A DNA stretch of 64,000 nt from Streptomyces resistomycificus (GCF_001514265.1 NZ_KQ948990.1:775967-839966); one strand, 5' to 3'. Positions 8,749 through 18,180 are shown, counted from the stretch's first letter. Program-made: numbers and translations. Notes: generated from the sequence alone by a model not told the origin.

Positions 8749-9291
8749 CTACTCCTCGAACGTCGCCGCCAGGGCCTCCGCCAGCCCCGGGACCAGGTCG
8801 CCGCCCGTGAGGACCTCGGTCGGGGAGTCCTTCTCGCGCAGCCGCAGGGCCGAGTCGCGGCCGCCGTCCCGCAGGACCGCGACCGTCATCCGGACCTCCT
8901 GACGGTCCGGATGCTCGGCCACCCAGCGGGCGAGCTTCTGCTCGCTCAGTCCCTCCGGGACGGACGCCTCGGCGGACGGCGGCAGCATCAGGCGCTCCAC
9001 CGTGAGCGCGCAGCCGACCACCGCGTCGGGCCAGGCGATCGTGCCGAGGAACTCGTCGAGTGGTTTGCCCTTGGGGATCTCCTCCTGCTCGATCGGGGTG
9101 AGACCGGTGGTCTCCTGCTCCCCGTCGAGACCCAGCTGGGCCGCGAGGCCGGGTTCCTGGGTGCGCAGCCGGGCGGTGTCTACGAGGGCGAAGAGGCGGG
9201 CAGGCTGGTCCCAGCCGAGGCCGGAGGCGTACTCGTCGATCTCGAGAACGGCCCGGGTCAGCGGGCTCGCCGCCATGGGTGTGTTGGACAT
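8749..9291 (-). CDS. PPA1309-family conserved actinobacterial protein
   Basis: 180 residues from ATG 9291; a GTG two codons upstream (9297) sits closer to the AGGCAGGA motif and may be the real start. The sequence has no signal or membrane segment. Recognisable segments are RAVLEIDEYASGLGWDQPARLFALVDTA and IAWPDAVVGCALTVERLMLPP, found in a protein widely conserved in Actinobacteria beside UPF0182 genes. The function is unknown. It is divergent from the UPF0182 gene. Confidence 0.75.
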   Translation of the reverse strand: MSNTPMAASPLTRAVLEIDEYASGLGWDQPARLFALVDTARLRTQEPGLAAQLGLDGEQETTGLTPIEQEEIPKGKPLDEFLGTIAWPDAVVGCALTVERLMLPPSAEASVPEGLSEQKLARWVAEHPDRQEVRMTVAVLRDGGRDSALRLREKDSPTEVLTGGDLVPGLAEALAATFEE

Positions 9292-9442
9292 GGTCACAAT
9301 CCTGCCTCGTTCAGGGCCGGAATCGGGAACCGAGTAAAGCGTGAGTAAGTTGCATAGGTGGGGGCCTACGATCACGAGGCCCACGGACGGCCCGTGAAGA
9401 CGCGGGTCTGACAGACCAACAGCGAACTTCGAGGTGCGCACC

Positions 9443-12421
9443 TTGGCTTTCCAGATGCCGGACCGCGGCGGAGGCCCGACGGGGCCACGGATCAGAGTGG
9501 GCCGCCCGTCCCGGCGCGTCCGGACCCTGCTCATGACACTGGGCGTGCTTGCCGTCCTCGGCATGGCGTTCACCATGTTCGCCGGGTTCTGGACGGACTG
9601 GCTCTGGTACCGGTCGGTGAACTACTCGTCCGTGTTCACGACCACACTGTGGACCAAGATCGGACTCTTCTTCGTCTTCGGTCTGCTGATGGCCCTGGCG
9701 GTCGGCTTCAACATCTGGCTGGCCCACCGCCTGCGCCCGCCGCTGAGCGCCATGTCGATGGAGCAGCAGAACCTCGACCGCTACCGGATGGGCATCGCGC
9801 CGTACAAGCGGTGGCTGCTGATCGGGATCACCGCCCTGGTGGGTCTGATCGCGGGCGCCTCGGCGTCCGGCCAGTGGCGGACGTGGCTGATGTGGGTCAA
9901 CGGCGTGCCCTTCAACCAGAAGGACCCGCAGTTCCATCTCGACGTGTCCTTCTACGCCTTCGACCTGCCCTGGTACCGGTTCCTGCTCGGCTTCGGCTTT
10001 GCCGCCGCGATCCTCTCCGTGATCGCCGCCGCGCTGACCCACTACCTGTACGGCGGGCTGCGGGTCACCTCCCCGGGCGCGCGTGCCACGGCGGCCGCGA
10101 CCGGGCACCTGTCGGTGCTGCTGGGCATCTTCGTCGCCCTGAAGGCGGTCGCCTACTGGCTCGACCGGTACGGACTGGCCGTGAAGTCCAGCGACTTCAA
10201 GGCCACCGACAGCTGGACCGGCCTGAGGTACGTCGACGCCAACGCCTATCTGCCGGCCAAGACGATCCTGTTCTGCATCGCCGTCATCTGCGCCGTGCTG
10301 TTCTTCGCCACCCTGTGGCGGCGCACCTGGCAGCTGCCGGTGATCGGCTTCGGCCTGATGGTCCTGTCCGCCATCCTCATCGGCGGCCTGTACCCGGCGA
10401 TCGTCCAGAAGTTCCAGGTCCAGCCCAACGAGCAGGCCAAGGAATCGCCGTACGTCGAGAAGAACCTCAAGGCGACGCGCGAGGCGTACGGCATCGACGA
10501 CACCAAGGTCACCGAGTACGCGGGCCGGTCCAACACCACGGACAAGACCAAGCTGCGCGACGACGTCGACGCCACGGCCAGCATCCGCGTCATGGACCCG
10601 AACGTCGTCTCGCCGACGTTCCAGCAGCTCCAGCAGATGCGTAACTACTACGCGTTCCCGACCAACCTGGACGTCGACCGCTACAGCAAGGACGGCAAGG
10701 ACCAGGACACGGTCATCGGTCTGCGGGAGCTGAACCTCAACGGCATTCCGAAGAACAACTGGATCAACGACCACTTCCGCTACACCCACGGCTACGGCGT
10801 GGTCGCCGCCAAGGGCACCACCGCCGACGCGGAGGGCCGCCCGGTCTTCACCGAGTCCGACCTGCCGTCCAAGGGCGACCTGGGGACGTACCAGCAGCGG
10901 ATCTACTACGGCGAGAAGACGGAAACGTACTCGATCGTCGGCGGTCCCCAGAAGGAGATCGACTACTCGGACGACAGCGGCGAGAAGACCTTCAGCTACA
11001 CGGCCGACAGCGGGGTCAACCTCTCCAACCCGGTCAACCGGGCCGCGTACGCGGTGGCGTTCAGCGAGCCGCAGATCATGTACTCCGGCGCGATCGGCGA
11101 CGGCTCGCGGATCCTGTACAACCGCACGCCCAAGCAGCGGGTGGAGGCGGTTGCCCCCTGGCTGACCATCGACGGCGACGCCTACCCGGCGGTCGTGGGC
11201 GGCAAGATCCAGTGGATCGTCGACGCGTACACGACGACGAACGGCTACCCGTACTCCTCGCGGACGACCCTCGGTGACACGACGGCCGACTCGCTGACCG
11301 CGACGAACACCTCGCGTGCGGTGGTGGCCCAGCAGAACCAGGTCAACTACATCCGTAACTCGGTGAAGGCGACCGTCGACGCGTACACCGGTCAGGTCAA
11401 GCTCTACCAGTGGGACACCCAGGACCCCGTCCTGAAGACCTGGATGAAGGCGTTCCCGGGCACGGTGGAGCCCAAGGGCGACATCTCCGAGGCGCTGATG
11501 GCCCATCTCCGCTACCCGCAGGACCTGTTCAAGGTCCAGCGGGAGCTGCTCAGCCGCTACCACGTCGAGGACGCGGACACGTTCCTCAGCGGCAGCGAGG
11601 TGTGGCAGGTGCCGGACGACCCGACCAACAAGTCGGGCGACGCGGTGCCGCCGTACTACCTGAGCATGAAGATGCCGGACCAGTCGGCGCAGGCGTTCTC
11701 CCTGACGACCACCTTCACACCCAACGGCCGGGACAACCTCAGTGCGTTCATGGCGGTCGACGCGGAGGCGGGCACTCCCGACTACGGCAAGATCAGAATT
11801 CTGAAACTGCCGACCAGTACGACCGTCAACGGGCCCAAACAGGTGCAGAGCCAGTTCAACTCCGAACAGGACATCGCCGAGTCCATCAGACTTCTGCAGG
11901 GCGGCGACTCCGAGGTGGAGTACGGCAACCTGCTGACGGTGCCGCTCGACGGAGGCCTGCTCTACGTGGAGCCGGTCTACGTACGGGGTGGTGGACTCAA
12001 GTACCCGCTGCTGCGGAAGGTGTTGGTGACCTACGGAGGCAACACCGCCTTCGAGGACACCCTGGACCAGGCCCTCAACAAGGTCTTCGGAGCGGACGGC
12101 GCGACCACCGAGCCACCGGACGAGGGCGAGGGCGACGGTGACGGCGGCACGACCACACCGCCACCGACGTCCGACAACCCGACGGTCCAAGAGGCGTTGA
12201 ACGACGCCCAGAAGGCCTTCGACGCCGGCCAGGAAGCTCTGAAGAAGAACGACTGGCAGGCGTACGGCGAGGCGCAGAAGGACCTGGAGGACGCGCTGCG
12301 GCGGGCCGAGGAGGCGCAGGCCGCGGCCGACAAGGCCGGCGGTGGCGGCACCGGCAGCCCGAGCCCCAGCGGCAGTCCGAGCGGCAGTCCGAGCCCCAGC
12401 CGCAGCCCCGACAGCAGCTGA
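9443..12421 (+). CDS. UPF0182 family large integral membrane protein
   Basis: About 992 residues. I place the start at TTG 9443, eight bases after GAGG; GTG 9434 is possible but has no spaced ribosome site. About seven membrane helices lie in the first 330 residues (for example [24 protein letters not shown]). A soluble domain of about 550 residues (residues 340-890) carries aromatic-rich [18 protein letters not shown] segments. The tail is acidic and helical ([19 protein letters not shown]), then a Ser/Pro repeat. The family is near-universal in Actinobacteria and also present in cyanobacteria; its role is unknown. Confidence 0.88.
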   Translation: MAFQMPDRGGGPTGPRIRVGRPSRRVRTLLMTLGVLAVLGMAFTMFAGFWTDWLWYRSVNYSSVFTTTLWTKIGLFFVFGLLMALAVGFNIWLAHRLRPPLSAMSMEQQNLDRYRMGIAPYKRWLLIGITALVGLIAGASASGQWRTWLMWVNGVPFNQKDPQFHLDVSFYAFDLPWYRFLLGFGFAAAILSVIAAALTHYLYGGLRVTSPGARATAAATGHLSVLLGIFVALKAVAYWLDRYGLAVKSSDFKATDSWTGLRYVDANAYLPAKTILFCIAVICAVLFFATLWRRTWQLPVIGFGLMVLSAILIGGLYPAIVQKFQVQPNEQAKESPYVEKNLKATREAYGIDDTKVTEYAGRSNTTDKTKLRDDVDATASIRVMDPNVVSPTFQQLQQMRNYYAFPTNLDVDRYSKDGKDQDTVIGLRELNLNGIPKNNWINDHFRYTHGYGVVAAKGTTADAEGRPVFTESDLPSKGDLGTYQQRIYYGEKTETYSIVGGPQKEIDYSDDSGEKTFSYTADSGVNLSNPVNRAAYAVAFSEPQIMYSGAIGDGSRILYNRTPKQRVEAVAPWLTIDGDAYPAVVGGKIQWIVDAYTTTNGYPYSSRTTLGDTTADSLTATNTSRAVVAQQNQVNYIRNSVKATVDAYTGQVKLYQWDTQDPVLKTWMKAFPGTVEPKGDISEALMAHLRYPQDLFKVQRELLSRYHVEDADTFLSGSEVWQVPDDPTNKSGDAVPPYYLSMKMPDQSAQAFSLTTTFTPNGRDNLSAFMAVDAEAGTPDYGKIRILKLPTSTTVNGPKQVQSQFNSEQDIAESIRLLQGGDSEVEYGNLLTVPLDGGLLYVEPVYVRGGGLKYPLLRKVLVTYGGNTAFEDTLDQALNKVFGADGATTEPPDEGEGDGDGGTTTPPPTSDNPTVQEALNDAQKAFDAGQEALKKNDWQAYGEAQKDLEDALRRAEEAQAAADKAGGGGTGSPSPSGSPSGSPSPSRSPDSS

Positions 12422-12463
12422 TCAAAGTCCACCCCGCGCCGTGATACGGTTGCAGAACAACGG

Positions 12464-12537
12464 CGCGGGGTGGAGCAGCTCGGTAGCTCGCTGGGCTCAT
12501 AACCCAGAGGTCGCAGGTTCAAATCCTGTCCCCGCTA
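12464..12537 (+). tRNA. Initiator tRNA-fMet (CAU), copy 1
   Basis: A 74-nt cloverleaf without encoded CCA. Acceptor CGCGGGG/CCCCGCT leaves the first pair mismatched (C1 opposite U72), an initiator hallmark. The anticodon stem CTGGG/CCCAG has the three consecutive G:C pairs of initiators around the CTCATAA loop. The T-arm is GCAGG-TTCAAAT-CCTGT. A TACGGT -10-like box lies at 12445-12450. The copy at 14695 is identical over all 74 nt. Confidence 0.97.
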
Positions 12538-12565
12538 CTGAAGTCGACGACACGAGTCGTAGGCC

Positions 12566-12606
12566 GGCGAAGGCCCGGATCCTGAAATGGGATCCGGGCC
12601 TTCGCC
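12566..12606. terminator. Rho-independent-type hairpin after the first fMet tRNA
   Basis: A perfect 17-bp stem (12566-12582 with 12590-12606; left arm GGCGAAGGCCCGGATCC) with a 7-nt loop TGAAATG, 28 bp beyond the tRNA. Its loop is similar to that of the second tRNA terminator. Confidence 0.9.
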
Positions 12607-12767
12607 GTGTGCGAACGCATGTGCCGACCCGACGGACGGCTGTGCCGCCGTGGGGAGTTGGACGATCTGTGTTTGACTTGTCTCTCTGTGGGCATGTCGA
12701 CAAAACGCTGAAGTGACCTCACTGGCTGCGGTATACCAGGTGTACCCAGGTTGCAGGTGGTGCGACG

Positions 12768-14591
12768 ATGGACGTTATGGGGGACAAGGCAACTCTGTTC
12801 GAGACAGGGCGTTTTGTGCAACCTTCCGGGCGGGACGAGGCCGGGGAGGTGGTCGAGGGTGTCGCCGAGGACGCGGCCGAGGAGGTCCGTCGACGGATCG
12901 CCGCCGAGTCCGGCGACGTCGAGGCGATGAGTGTCCTCGGGGCCATGCTGCTGCGCCGCGGTGATCTCGACGGAGCCGAGCCCTACCTGCGTGCTGCCAC
13001 CGCGGCCGGTGACCGGGCCGCCGCCAACAACCTGGGAGTCCTCCTTCACCAGCGCGGTTACGCCGACGACGCCGCCGGATGGTGGCGGGTCGCCGCCGTC
13101 GCCGGGTCCGCGGCGGCCGCGCACGCGCTGGGCCGGCACCACCGGGAGCGGGGCGACGAGCCGGCCGCCGAGTACTGGCTGCGGCAGTCCGCCGAGCAGG
13201 GGCACGCGCTCGGCGCGTACGCCCTCGCCGATCTGCTGGAGCACCGCGGGGACGCCGGGGCCGAGCGATGGATGCGGTCCGCGGCCGAGCGGGGGCACCG
13301 CGAAGCGGCCTACCGGCTGGCCCGCCGGCTCGACCGCCGGGCGGGCGGCGAGACCGAGACCGGGACCGACGGCGGCGCCGCCGTGCTGGAGGAGGCCGAG
13401 CAGTGGTACCGGCAGGCCTCCGCGCGCGGGCACCGTCGGGCGGCACTGCACCTCGGGGCGATCCTCGAGAAGCGCGGAGAACTCAAGGAGGCCGGGCGCT
13501 GGTACCTGACCTCCGCCAAGGACGGGGAGGCGCGGGCCGCCTGCGCGCTCGGGTTCCTGCTGCGGGACGCCGGGGACACCGAGAGCGCCGCCGTGTGGTG
13601 GCTGCGGGCCGCGCAGGACGGCGACGGCAACGCGGCCAACGCGCTGGGGGCGCTGCACGCCGAGCGCGGTGAGCCGCAGACCGCCGAGCGGTGGTACCGG
13701 GCGGCGATGGACGCCGGGGACGACAACGGCGCCTACAACCTCGGGCTGCTCTGCGCCGAGCAGGGGCGGACGGCGCAGGCCGAGCAGTGGTACCGGCGGG
13801 CTGCCTACGCCGGGCACCGGGAGGCGGCGAACGCGCTGGCGATCCTGCTGCTGCAGGGCGGGGACGCGACGGGGGCGGAGCCGTGGTTCTCCAAGGCCGC
13901 GGAGGCCGGGAGCGTCGACGCCGCGTTCAACCTGGGCATCCTGTTCGCGGGGCGGGGCGAGGACACCGTCGCGCTGCGGTGGTACGAGCGGGCGGCCGGC
14001 GCCGGGCACACCGAGGCGGCGCTGCAGGTCGGGATCGCGCGGCTGCGGGACGGGGACGAGAGCGGGGCGGAGCGGTACCTGCGGTGCGCGGCGGGAGGCG
14101 GCAGCGCGGAGGCCGCCTACCGGCTGGCGACCGTGCTGGACGCTCGGCGCCCGCCGGTGCCCGCGCACGAGCTCGGGGAGACGGTGCACGAGAAGAGCGA
14201 GTGCGAGGAGTGGTACGAGCGGGCGGCGTCGCTGGGGCACCGGCGCGCGCAGGTGCGGGTCGGAATGCTGGCCGCCGCGCGGGGCGATGTCGTCGAGGCC
14301 GCTCGGTGGTACCGGGAGGCCGCCGAGGCCGGGTCCCGCAACGGCGCGTTCAATCTGGGGCTGCTGCTCGCCCGGGAGGGCAGTGAGCCGGAGGCGGCGG
14401 TGTGGTGGACCCGGGCGGCCGACGCGGGGCACGGGCGGGCGGCGTTGCGGCTCGCCCTGGTCTACGCGCGTCGTGGCGAGCTGGCGGAGGGGCAGCGGTG
14501 GGCTGACCGGGCGGTGGCGCTCGGCCCGGCGGAGGTCGCTGAACGCGCGGCCCGGTTGCGGGACGCGCTGCGGCAGGAACTGTCGGCGTGA
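12768..14591 (+). CDS. Sel1/TPR-like repeat protein
   Basis: 607 residues from ATG 12768, seven bases after AGGTGG. After an acidic 45-residue head the whole protein is roughly 16 Sel1-like repeats of about 35 residues (consensus A..WYR.AA.AGH..AA..LG.LL...GD...AE). There is a small insertion at about residues 187-203 and another at about 462-480 (RRPPVPAHELGETVHEKSE). No signal or membrane segment is seen. Sel1 proteins act as scaffolds for protein complexes. It sits alone between two identical initiator tRNA genes. Partner unknown. Confidence 0.85.
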   Translation: MDVMGDKATLFETGRFVQPSGRDEAGEVVEGVAEDAAEEVRRRIAAESGDVEAMSVLGAMLLRRGDLDGAEPYLRAATAAGDRAAANNLGVLLHQRGYADDAAGWWRVAAVAGSAAAAHALGRHHRERGDEPAAEYWLRQSAEQGHALGAYALADLLEHRGDAGAERWMRSAAERGHREAAYRLARRLDRRAGGETETGTDGGAAVLEEAEQWYRQASARGHRRAALHLGAILEKRGELKEAGRWYLTSAKDGEARAACALGFLLRDAGDTESAAVWWLRAAQDGDGNAANALGALHAERGEPQTAERWYRAAMDAGDDNGAYNLGLLCAEQGRTAQAEQWYRRAAYAGHREAANALAILLLQGGDATGAEPWFSKAAEAGSVDAAFNLGILFAGRGEDTVALRWYERAAGAGHTEAALQVGIARLRDGDESGAERYLRCAAGGGSAEAAYRLATVLDARRPPVPAHELGETVHEKSECEEWYERAASLGHRRAQVRVGMLAAARGDVVEAARWYREAAEAGSRNGAFNLGLLLAREGSEPEAAVWWTRAADAGHGRAALRLALVYARRGELAEGQRWADRAVALGPAEVAERAARLRDALRQELSA

Positions 14592-14652
14592 CGCCGCGCG
14601 AGTGCCGCGGAAGGCGTGGCTGACCTGCGGTGATGCTCGGCAGGTAATGGAT

Positions 14653-14682
14653 TTGCCTCTGTCGCTGTCCTTGACGTAGTGT
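14653..14682 (+). promoter_or_regulatory. Candidate promoter of the second fMet tRNA
   Basis: TTGCCT (14653-14658) and TAGTGT (14677-14682) are separated by 18 bp and placed so that transcription would start about 6 nt before the tRNA. The match to the HrdB consensus is moderate; this is inference from spacing and position. Nothing else stands out in 14592-14694. Confidence 0.4.
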
Positions 14683-14694
14683 TGCATTCATCGC

Positions 14695-14768
14695 CGCGGG
14701 GTGGAGCAGCTCGGTAGCTCGCTGGGCTCATAACCCAGAGGTCGCAGGTTCAAATCCTGTCCCCGCTA
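14695..14768 (+). tRNA. Initiator tRNA-fMet (CAU), copy 2
   Basis: Identical to the copy at 12464 over 74 nt, with the same C1/U72 mismatch and GGG:CCC anticodon-stem pairs. The six bases after it (CTGAAG) are also shared. It has its own hairpin terminator at 14776-14813. Confidence 0.97.
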
Positions 14769-14775
14769 CTGAAGG

Positions 14776-14813
14776 CCGAGGGCCGGAATCCAGAAATGGG
14801 TTCCGGCCCTCGG
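14776..14813. terminator. Terminator hairpin after the second fMet tRNA
   Basis: A stem of 13 perfect pairs (14776-14788 with 14801-14813, left arm CCGAGGGCCGGAA), extended inward by three more with one G:U pair, and a short A-rich loop. The remnant ABC gene begins to lose homology only about 12 bp beyond it. Confidence 0.85.
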
Positions 14814-14827
14814 TCGTTTGCGTTTCT

Positions 14828-15331
14828 CGGGTGCGAGGCCGCGGGCTATCGCCACCCGTTGGCGCCATTCCGCCCGAAAGGGCCGCCGGGTGGGCATAGG
14901 CGAAGTCCGCGAGGCCCAGGCGGGTCAGCCCACTCGTCGGCGCGGGCGTTCGCCTCGCGACGCGGGACGCGCTGGATGTCCAGGCCGAAGCGGACGTTCG
15001 CGCGGACCGTCTTCCAGTCGTAGATGCCGTAGTCCTGGAAGATCACGGCGGCCGGGCGGGGGCTGGACGTGCGGATCTCCAGGCGGCCCGTGCTCGGGCG
15101 GAGCAGGCCCGCCGCGATGCGCAGGAGCGTGGACTTGCCACAGCCCGACGGACCCGCGAGGCAGACGAACTCGCCGGGGGCGACGGTGAGGTCGACGGGG
15201 CCGAGGGCGTCGACGGCGTGGGGCGCGCGGCCGAAGACGCGGGTCAGTGCGGTGGCGTGGAGTTTCGGGTGCGGGTCTCCCACGGCTGCTTCTTGCGGAG
15301 TTCGGTACGGGGGTGGGGGGGGTGTGCCCAC
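14828..15331 (-). pseudogene. Truncated, frameshifted ABC transporter ATPase (nitrate/sulfonate/taurine type)
   Basis: From 15331 the minus strand reads an SsuB/TauB-like ATPase: PHAVDALGPVDLTVAPGEF, Walker A AGPSGCGKSTLLR, Q-loop VIFQDYGIYDW. At about 14929-14931 one extra base in a G run shifts the frame; reading on one base over restores LTRLGLADFAYAHPAALSGG, including the ABC signature. A second extra base at about 14865-14868 breaks it again, after which RQRVAIARGLAPE is recoverable. Homology then stops, so Walker B and the H-loop are missing. As written the open frame ends at 14846. No permease or binding protein is adjacent. Confidence 0.85.
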
Positions 15332-15424
15332 GACGATATGACGACCCGTCAGATATCGGAGGGGTGTATACGGCGGAAAGCCCCGGCGCTCATGCGTGCC
15401 GGGGCTTTCCGAAGTCGAGGACGG

Positions 15425-15841
15425 CTATGCCGCCGCACAGTTGGGGCAGACGCCCCGGTAGGTCACCTCGACGTCCGAGACCGTGAAGCCGAAGCGCTCG
15501 GTGTCGGGGAGGTCGGCCAGCGGGTTGCCGCCGGGGTGGACGTCCCGGATGGTGCCGCACCGGGCACAGACCAGGTGGTGGTGCGGACGGTGCGCGTTCG
15601 GGTCGTAGCGCTTGGCGCGCTTGTCCGTGGCGACCTCGAGGACCTCGCCGAGGGAGACCAGCTCGCCCAGCGTGTTGTAGACGGTCGCCCGGGAGATCTC
15701 GGGCAGCTTGGCGACGGCCCGGGCGTGGACCTCGTCGGCCGTCAGGTGGACGTGATCACCCTCGAGCACCTCGGCCACGACACGCCGCTGCGCGGTCATC
15801 CGCCATCCGCGTCCGCGCAGCCGTTCCAGAAGGTCACTCAT
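15425..15841 (-). CDS. Fur-family metalloregulator
   Basis: 138 residues from ATG 15841 (alternative ATG 15847). The N-terminal winged helix runs MSDLLERLRGRGWRMTAQRR to ISRATVYNTLGELVSLGEV. The dimerisation/metal half has the HHHLVCARCG and VCPNC cysteine pairs of the structural Zn site and the HRPHHHL histidines. It lacks a clear ribosome site, so leaderless or weak initiation is possible. PerR/CatR-like or Fur-like sensing cannot be separated from sequence alone. A perfect inverted repeat 67 bp upstream suggests autoregulation. Confidence 0.88.
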   Translation of the reverse strand: MSDLLERLRGRGWRMTAQRRVVAEVLEGDHVHLTADEVHARAVAKLPEISRATVYNTLGELVSLGEVLEVATDKRAKRYDPNAHRPHHHLVCARCGTIRDVHPGGNPLADLPDTERFGFTVSDVEVTYRGVCPNCAAA

Positions 15842-15907
15842 ACGCATCAGCTTAACAGCACGAGGACCAGATCCCGAACAGGTGTGACTTTGGAGCGCTG
15901 CTTGACT

Positions 15908-15920
15908 TAGACCTTGTCTA
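15908..15920. promoter_or_regulatory. Candidate Fur-family operator
   Basis: Perfect inverted repeat TAGAC-CTT-GTCTA in an AT-richer patch upstream of the Fur-family gene. Fur proteins bind short AT-rich palindromes in their own promoters. The assignment to this regulator is inference from position and symmetry. Confidence 0.55.
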
Positions 15921-15980
15921 TTGTGGGGCCGGGTTCGGAATTGCTTCGGAGTGCCCACGGGTTGCGGGCGCGAAGTGAGC

Positions 15981-16021
15981 GGACGGGCCGGACCCCCACG
16001 GAAGGGGGGTCCGGCCCGTCC
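15981..16021. terminator. Strong terminator hairpin downstream of the CBS gene
   Basis: A perfect 17-bp stem (15981-15997 with 16005-16021; left arm GGACGGGCCGGACCCCC) with a 7-nt loop, just after the CBS-pair gene on the minus strand. It would insulate it from the Fur-family gene. Confidence 0.88.
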
Positions 16022-16027
16022 ATGCGC

Positions 16028-16426
16028 TCAGGCCGGTACGTGGTGGGCCTGCCGGGCCGGGGCCCAGCAGCGGATGATGTCGCGGACCGAGACGACGCCG
16101 ACGGGCTCGTCGCGGTCGAGGACGATGAGATGGCGGAAGCCGCCGTGCGCCATGGCGCGGGCCGCCTCCTCCAGCGTCCAGGTAGGGGTGGCGAAGACGA
16201 CGTCGGTGGTGGTGTGGGCGTGGACGTGTTCCGTGTCAGGGCTCTGGCCGAGGCCGACGGAGTTGAGGACGTCGCGTTCGGTGAGTATGCCTATGCCGCC
16301 GGCGTCGGGATCGTGGACGATGGCCGCGCCGACCCGGCGGGCGGACATCAGGGCGGCGGCCTGTCGGAGGGTGTGGGCGGGGCCGATGGTGAGAACCACC
16401 GTGCTCATGGCGTCGCGGACCAGCAT
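16028..16426 (-). CDS. CBS-pair domain protein
   Basis: 132 residues, two CBS domains and nothing else: VRDAMSTVVLTIGPAHTLRQAAALM...ILTERDVLN, then TTDVVFATPTWTLEEAARAM...GVVSVRDIIR. CBS pairs bind adenosyl ligands (AMP, ATP, SAM) or act as redox/energy sensors. GGGAGGTGA lies 10 bp before ATG 16426. Upstream (16451-16470) is an inverted repeat CCACTG-N8-CAGTGG that could be an operator. Confidence 0.88.
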   Translation of the reverse strand: MLVRDAMSTVVLTIGPAHTLRQAAALMSARRVGAAIVHDPDAGGIGILTERDVLNSVGLGQSPDTEHVHAHTTTDVVFATPTWTLEEAARAMAHGGFRHLIVLDRDEPVGVVSVRDIIRCWAPARQAHHVPA

Positions 16427-16596
16427 GGGTGCGGAGTCACCTCCCGGGAACCACTGTGGTAGTTCAGTGGTTCACAAGTTCACAAATGAGGGTGCTCTCA
16501 GAGTCGCAGGCAAAGCGGAGGTCAACAAGAGGGCGTGCGGGGCCGATTGAGGGCGTGCGCGCTCACATGTGTGGTGTCGACGGCTCTTCCGGCCGC

Positions 16597-17397
16597 TCAG
16601 TAACGCTCGTTGAGGTAGCCCAGGAACTCGTCGTGGAGCAGTCCGTTCGACGCGGCCGCGTTGCCGCTGTGCGGGCCGGGGCGGCCGTCGAGGCCGGTGA
16701 AGGTGCCGCCGGCCTCGGTCACGATGATCGCGGTCGCGGCCATGTCCCAGAGGGAGAGCTCGGGTTCGGCGCAGATGTCGACCGAGCCCTCGGCGACCAT
16801 CATGTACGGCCAGAAGTCGCCGTACGCGCGCGTGCGCCACACCTCCCGTGTCAGGTCCAGGAAGCCGCCCAGGCGGCCCTGGTCCTCCCAGCCGGTGAGC
16901 GAGGAGTACGCGAAAGAGGCGTCGGAGAGCTTCGAGACCTGGGAGACGCGCAGCCGTGAGGCCGAGGACAGGCTGCGCCCGGAGAAGGCGCCGCCACCCT
17001 GGGCGGCCCACCAGCGGCGGTTGAGAGCGGGTGCGGAGACCACGCCCACGACCGGCTGGAAGCCGCCCTCGCCCGCCTCCATGAGCGAGATGAGGGTGGC
17101 CCAGACGGGCACCCCACGTACGTAGTTCTTGGTGCCGTCGATGGGATCGATGACCCAGCGGCGGGGACCGGTGCCCTCGACGCCGTACTCCTCGCCGAGA
17201 ATCGCGTCCCGTGGGCGGGCGCGCTGGAGCTGGCCGCGGATGAGCTCCTCCGCGGCCTTGTCCGCTTCGCTGACCGGTGTCATGTCCGGCTTCGTCTCCA
17301 CCTTGAGGTCGAGCGCCTTGAAGCGGGCCATGGTCGCCGCGTCCGCCGCGTCCGCGAGGACGTGGGCGAATCGCAGGTCGTCGAGGTAGTCGGGCAT
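16597..17397 (-). CDS. hisN: Histidinol-phosphate phosphatase, inositol-monophosphatase type (HisN)
   Basis: 266 residues of the IMPase superfamily. Metal-site motifs are present: GEEYG (about residue 69), [12 protein letters not shown] (about 83-94) and [15 protein letters not shown]. This branch, not the HAD/PHP type, dephosphorylates L-histidinol phosphate in Streptomyces and Mycobacterium; the S. coelicolor orthologue in this gene neighbourhood was shown to be the histidine-biosynthetic HisN. It is not in a his operon, and is divergent from a TetR gene. Confidence 0.88.
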   Translation of the reverse strand: MPDYLDDLRFAHVLADAADAATMARFKALDLKVETKPDMTPVSEADKAAEELIRGQLQRARPRDAILGEEYGVEGTGPRRWVIDPIDGTKNYVRGVPVWATLISLMEAGEGGFQPVVGVVSAPALNRRWWAAQGGGAFSGRSLSSASRLRVSQVSKLSDASFAYSSLTGWEDQGRLGGFLDLTREVWRTRAYGDFWPYMMVAEGSVDICAEPELSLWDMAATAIIVTEAGGTFTGLDGRPGPHSGNAAASNGLLHDEFLGYLNERY

Positions 17398-17505
17398 GTA
17401 GCGAACGGTATCTGCCGCTGGTGGCGGGGTGCTACCGGGGGCCGGGGCGCGAGCGGTGCCCGCGTGCGGCGGCCGAAGGCGCCCCCCGCATGCTCTCGCG
17501 AACCC

Positions 17506-17534
17506 TTGACAGTGCCTCCGTGCGCGTCAAACCT
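17506..17534 (+). promoter_or_regulatory. Candidate promoter of the TetR gene
   Basis: TTGACA at 17506-17511 and AAACCT at 17529-17534 are 17 bp apart. The -35 is a perfect consensus, the -10 is poor. The predicted start lies within the inverted repeat at 17533-17558. Confidence 0.4.
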
Positions 17535-17558
17535 GGGGCGCACAGCCGATCGCCCCAG
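17533..17558. promoter_or_regulatory. Inverted repeat over the TetR transcription/translation start
   Basis: Perfect arms CTGGGGCG (17533-17540) and CGCCCCAG (17551-17558), 10 bp apart, directly before the AGGGAGG ribosome site. It could be the TetR autoregulatory operator or an RNA hairpin. Confidence 0.5.
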
Positions 17559-17568
17559 GGAGGCGACG

Positions 17569-18177
17569 ATGCCTGCAGCGCGGGAATCCCTGCTGGACGC
17601 CGCATACACGGCGCTGGCGCGCCGGCCGTGGTCGGCCGTGCGGATGGTGGACGTCGCCGCGGCGGCCGGGGTGTCCCGGCAGACGCTGTACAACGAGTTC
17701 GGCAGCAAGGAAGGCCTGGCCCGGGCGCTGGTCCGGCGGGAGGCGGACGGGTATCTCGCCGGCGTCGAGCGCGCGCTGTCCGGGCACGGTGACGCCCGCG
17801 AGCGGCTGACCGCCACCGCCGAGTGGACCGCGTCGACGGCCCGCGAGAACGCGCTGGTACGGGCCATGCTCACCGGCTGCTGGAGCGAGCGGCTGCCCTC
17901 ACCGACCCTGTCGGCGGTGCCGTCCTCCTCGGCCGTACCGGCGCAGCGCCGGGCGGACGGTCCGCTGCCGTCACCCGGTGACTTCGTGGTCCTGGTGCGC
18001 GACCGCGCGGTGACGGTTCTCTCCGGACCCGGCACGCCCAGGCCGGACTCCGCCGAACTGGCCCGTTCCTGCGAACTCGTCGTCCGCCTCGCCCTGTCCT
18101 GCGTGGCGGCCCCGCCCGGCGAGGGCGGCGTCGCGGACCTCGTACGCAGCGCGCTCCAGCGCCAGTTGACGTACTAG
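17569..18177 (+). CDS. TetR family transcriptional regulator
   Basis: 202 residues from ATG 17569 after AGGGAGG. The N-terminal helix-turn-helix is canonical: RESLLDAAYTALARRPWSAV, then VSRQTLYNEFGSKEGLARALV. The ligand domain has a disordered Ser/Pro-rich segment (LPSPTLSAVPSSSAVP) unusual for its position. It is convergent with the SMR transporter gene, a plausible but unproven target, and divergent from hisN. Confidence 0.85.
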   Translation: MPAARESLLDAAYTALARRPWSAVRMVDVAAAAGVSRQTLYNEFGSKEGLARALVRREADGYLAGVERALSGHGDARERLTATAEWTASTARENALVRAMLTGCWSERLPSPTLSAVPSSSAVPAQRRADGPLPSPGDFVVLVRDRAVTVLSGPGTPRPDSAELARSCELVVRLALSCVAAPPGEGGVADLVRSALQRQLTY

Positions 18178-18180
18178 GCA

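Noticed and set aside
9311..12190. 959-codon open frame antisense to the UPF0182 gene
   Set aside because: Its composition (Arg, Val, His and Gly rich, no motifs) is that of a reverse-frame reading of GC-rich DNA, while the plus frame has clear membrane helices and a family match.
12519..14687. 722-codon antisense frame over the Sel1 gene
   Set aside because: It reads as low-complexity Pro/Arg/Gly sequence opposite clear Sel1 repeats, and crosses the tRNA boundaries.
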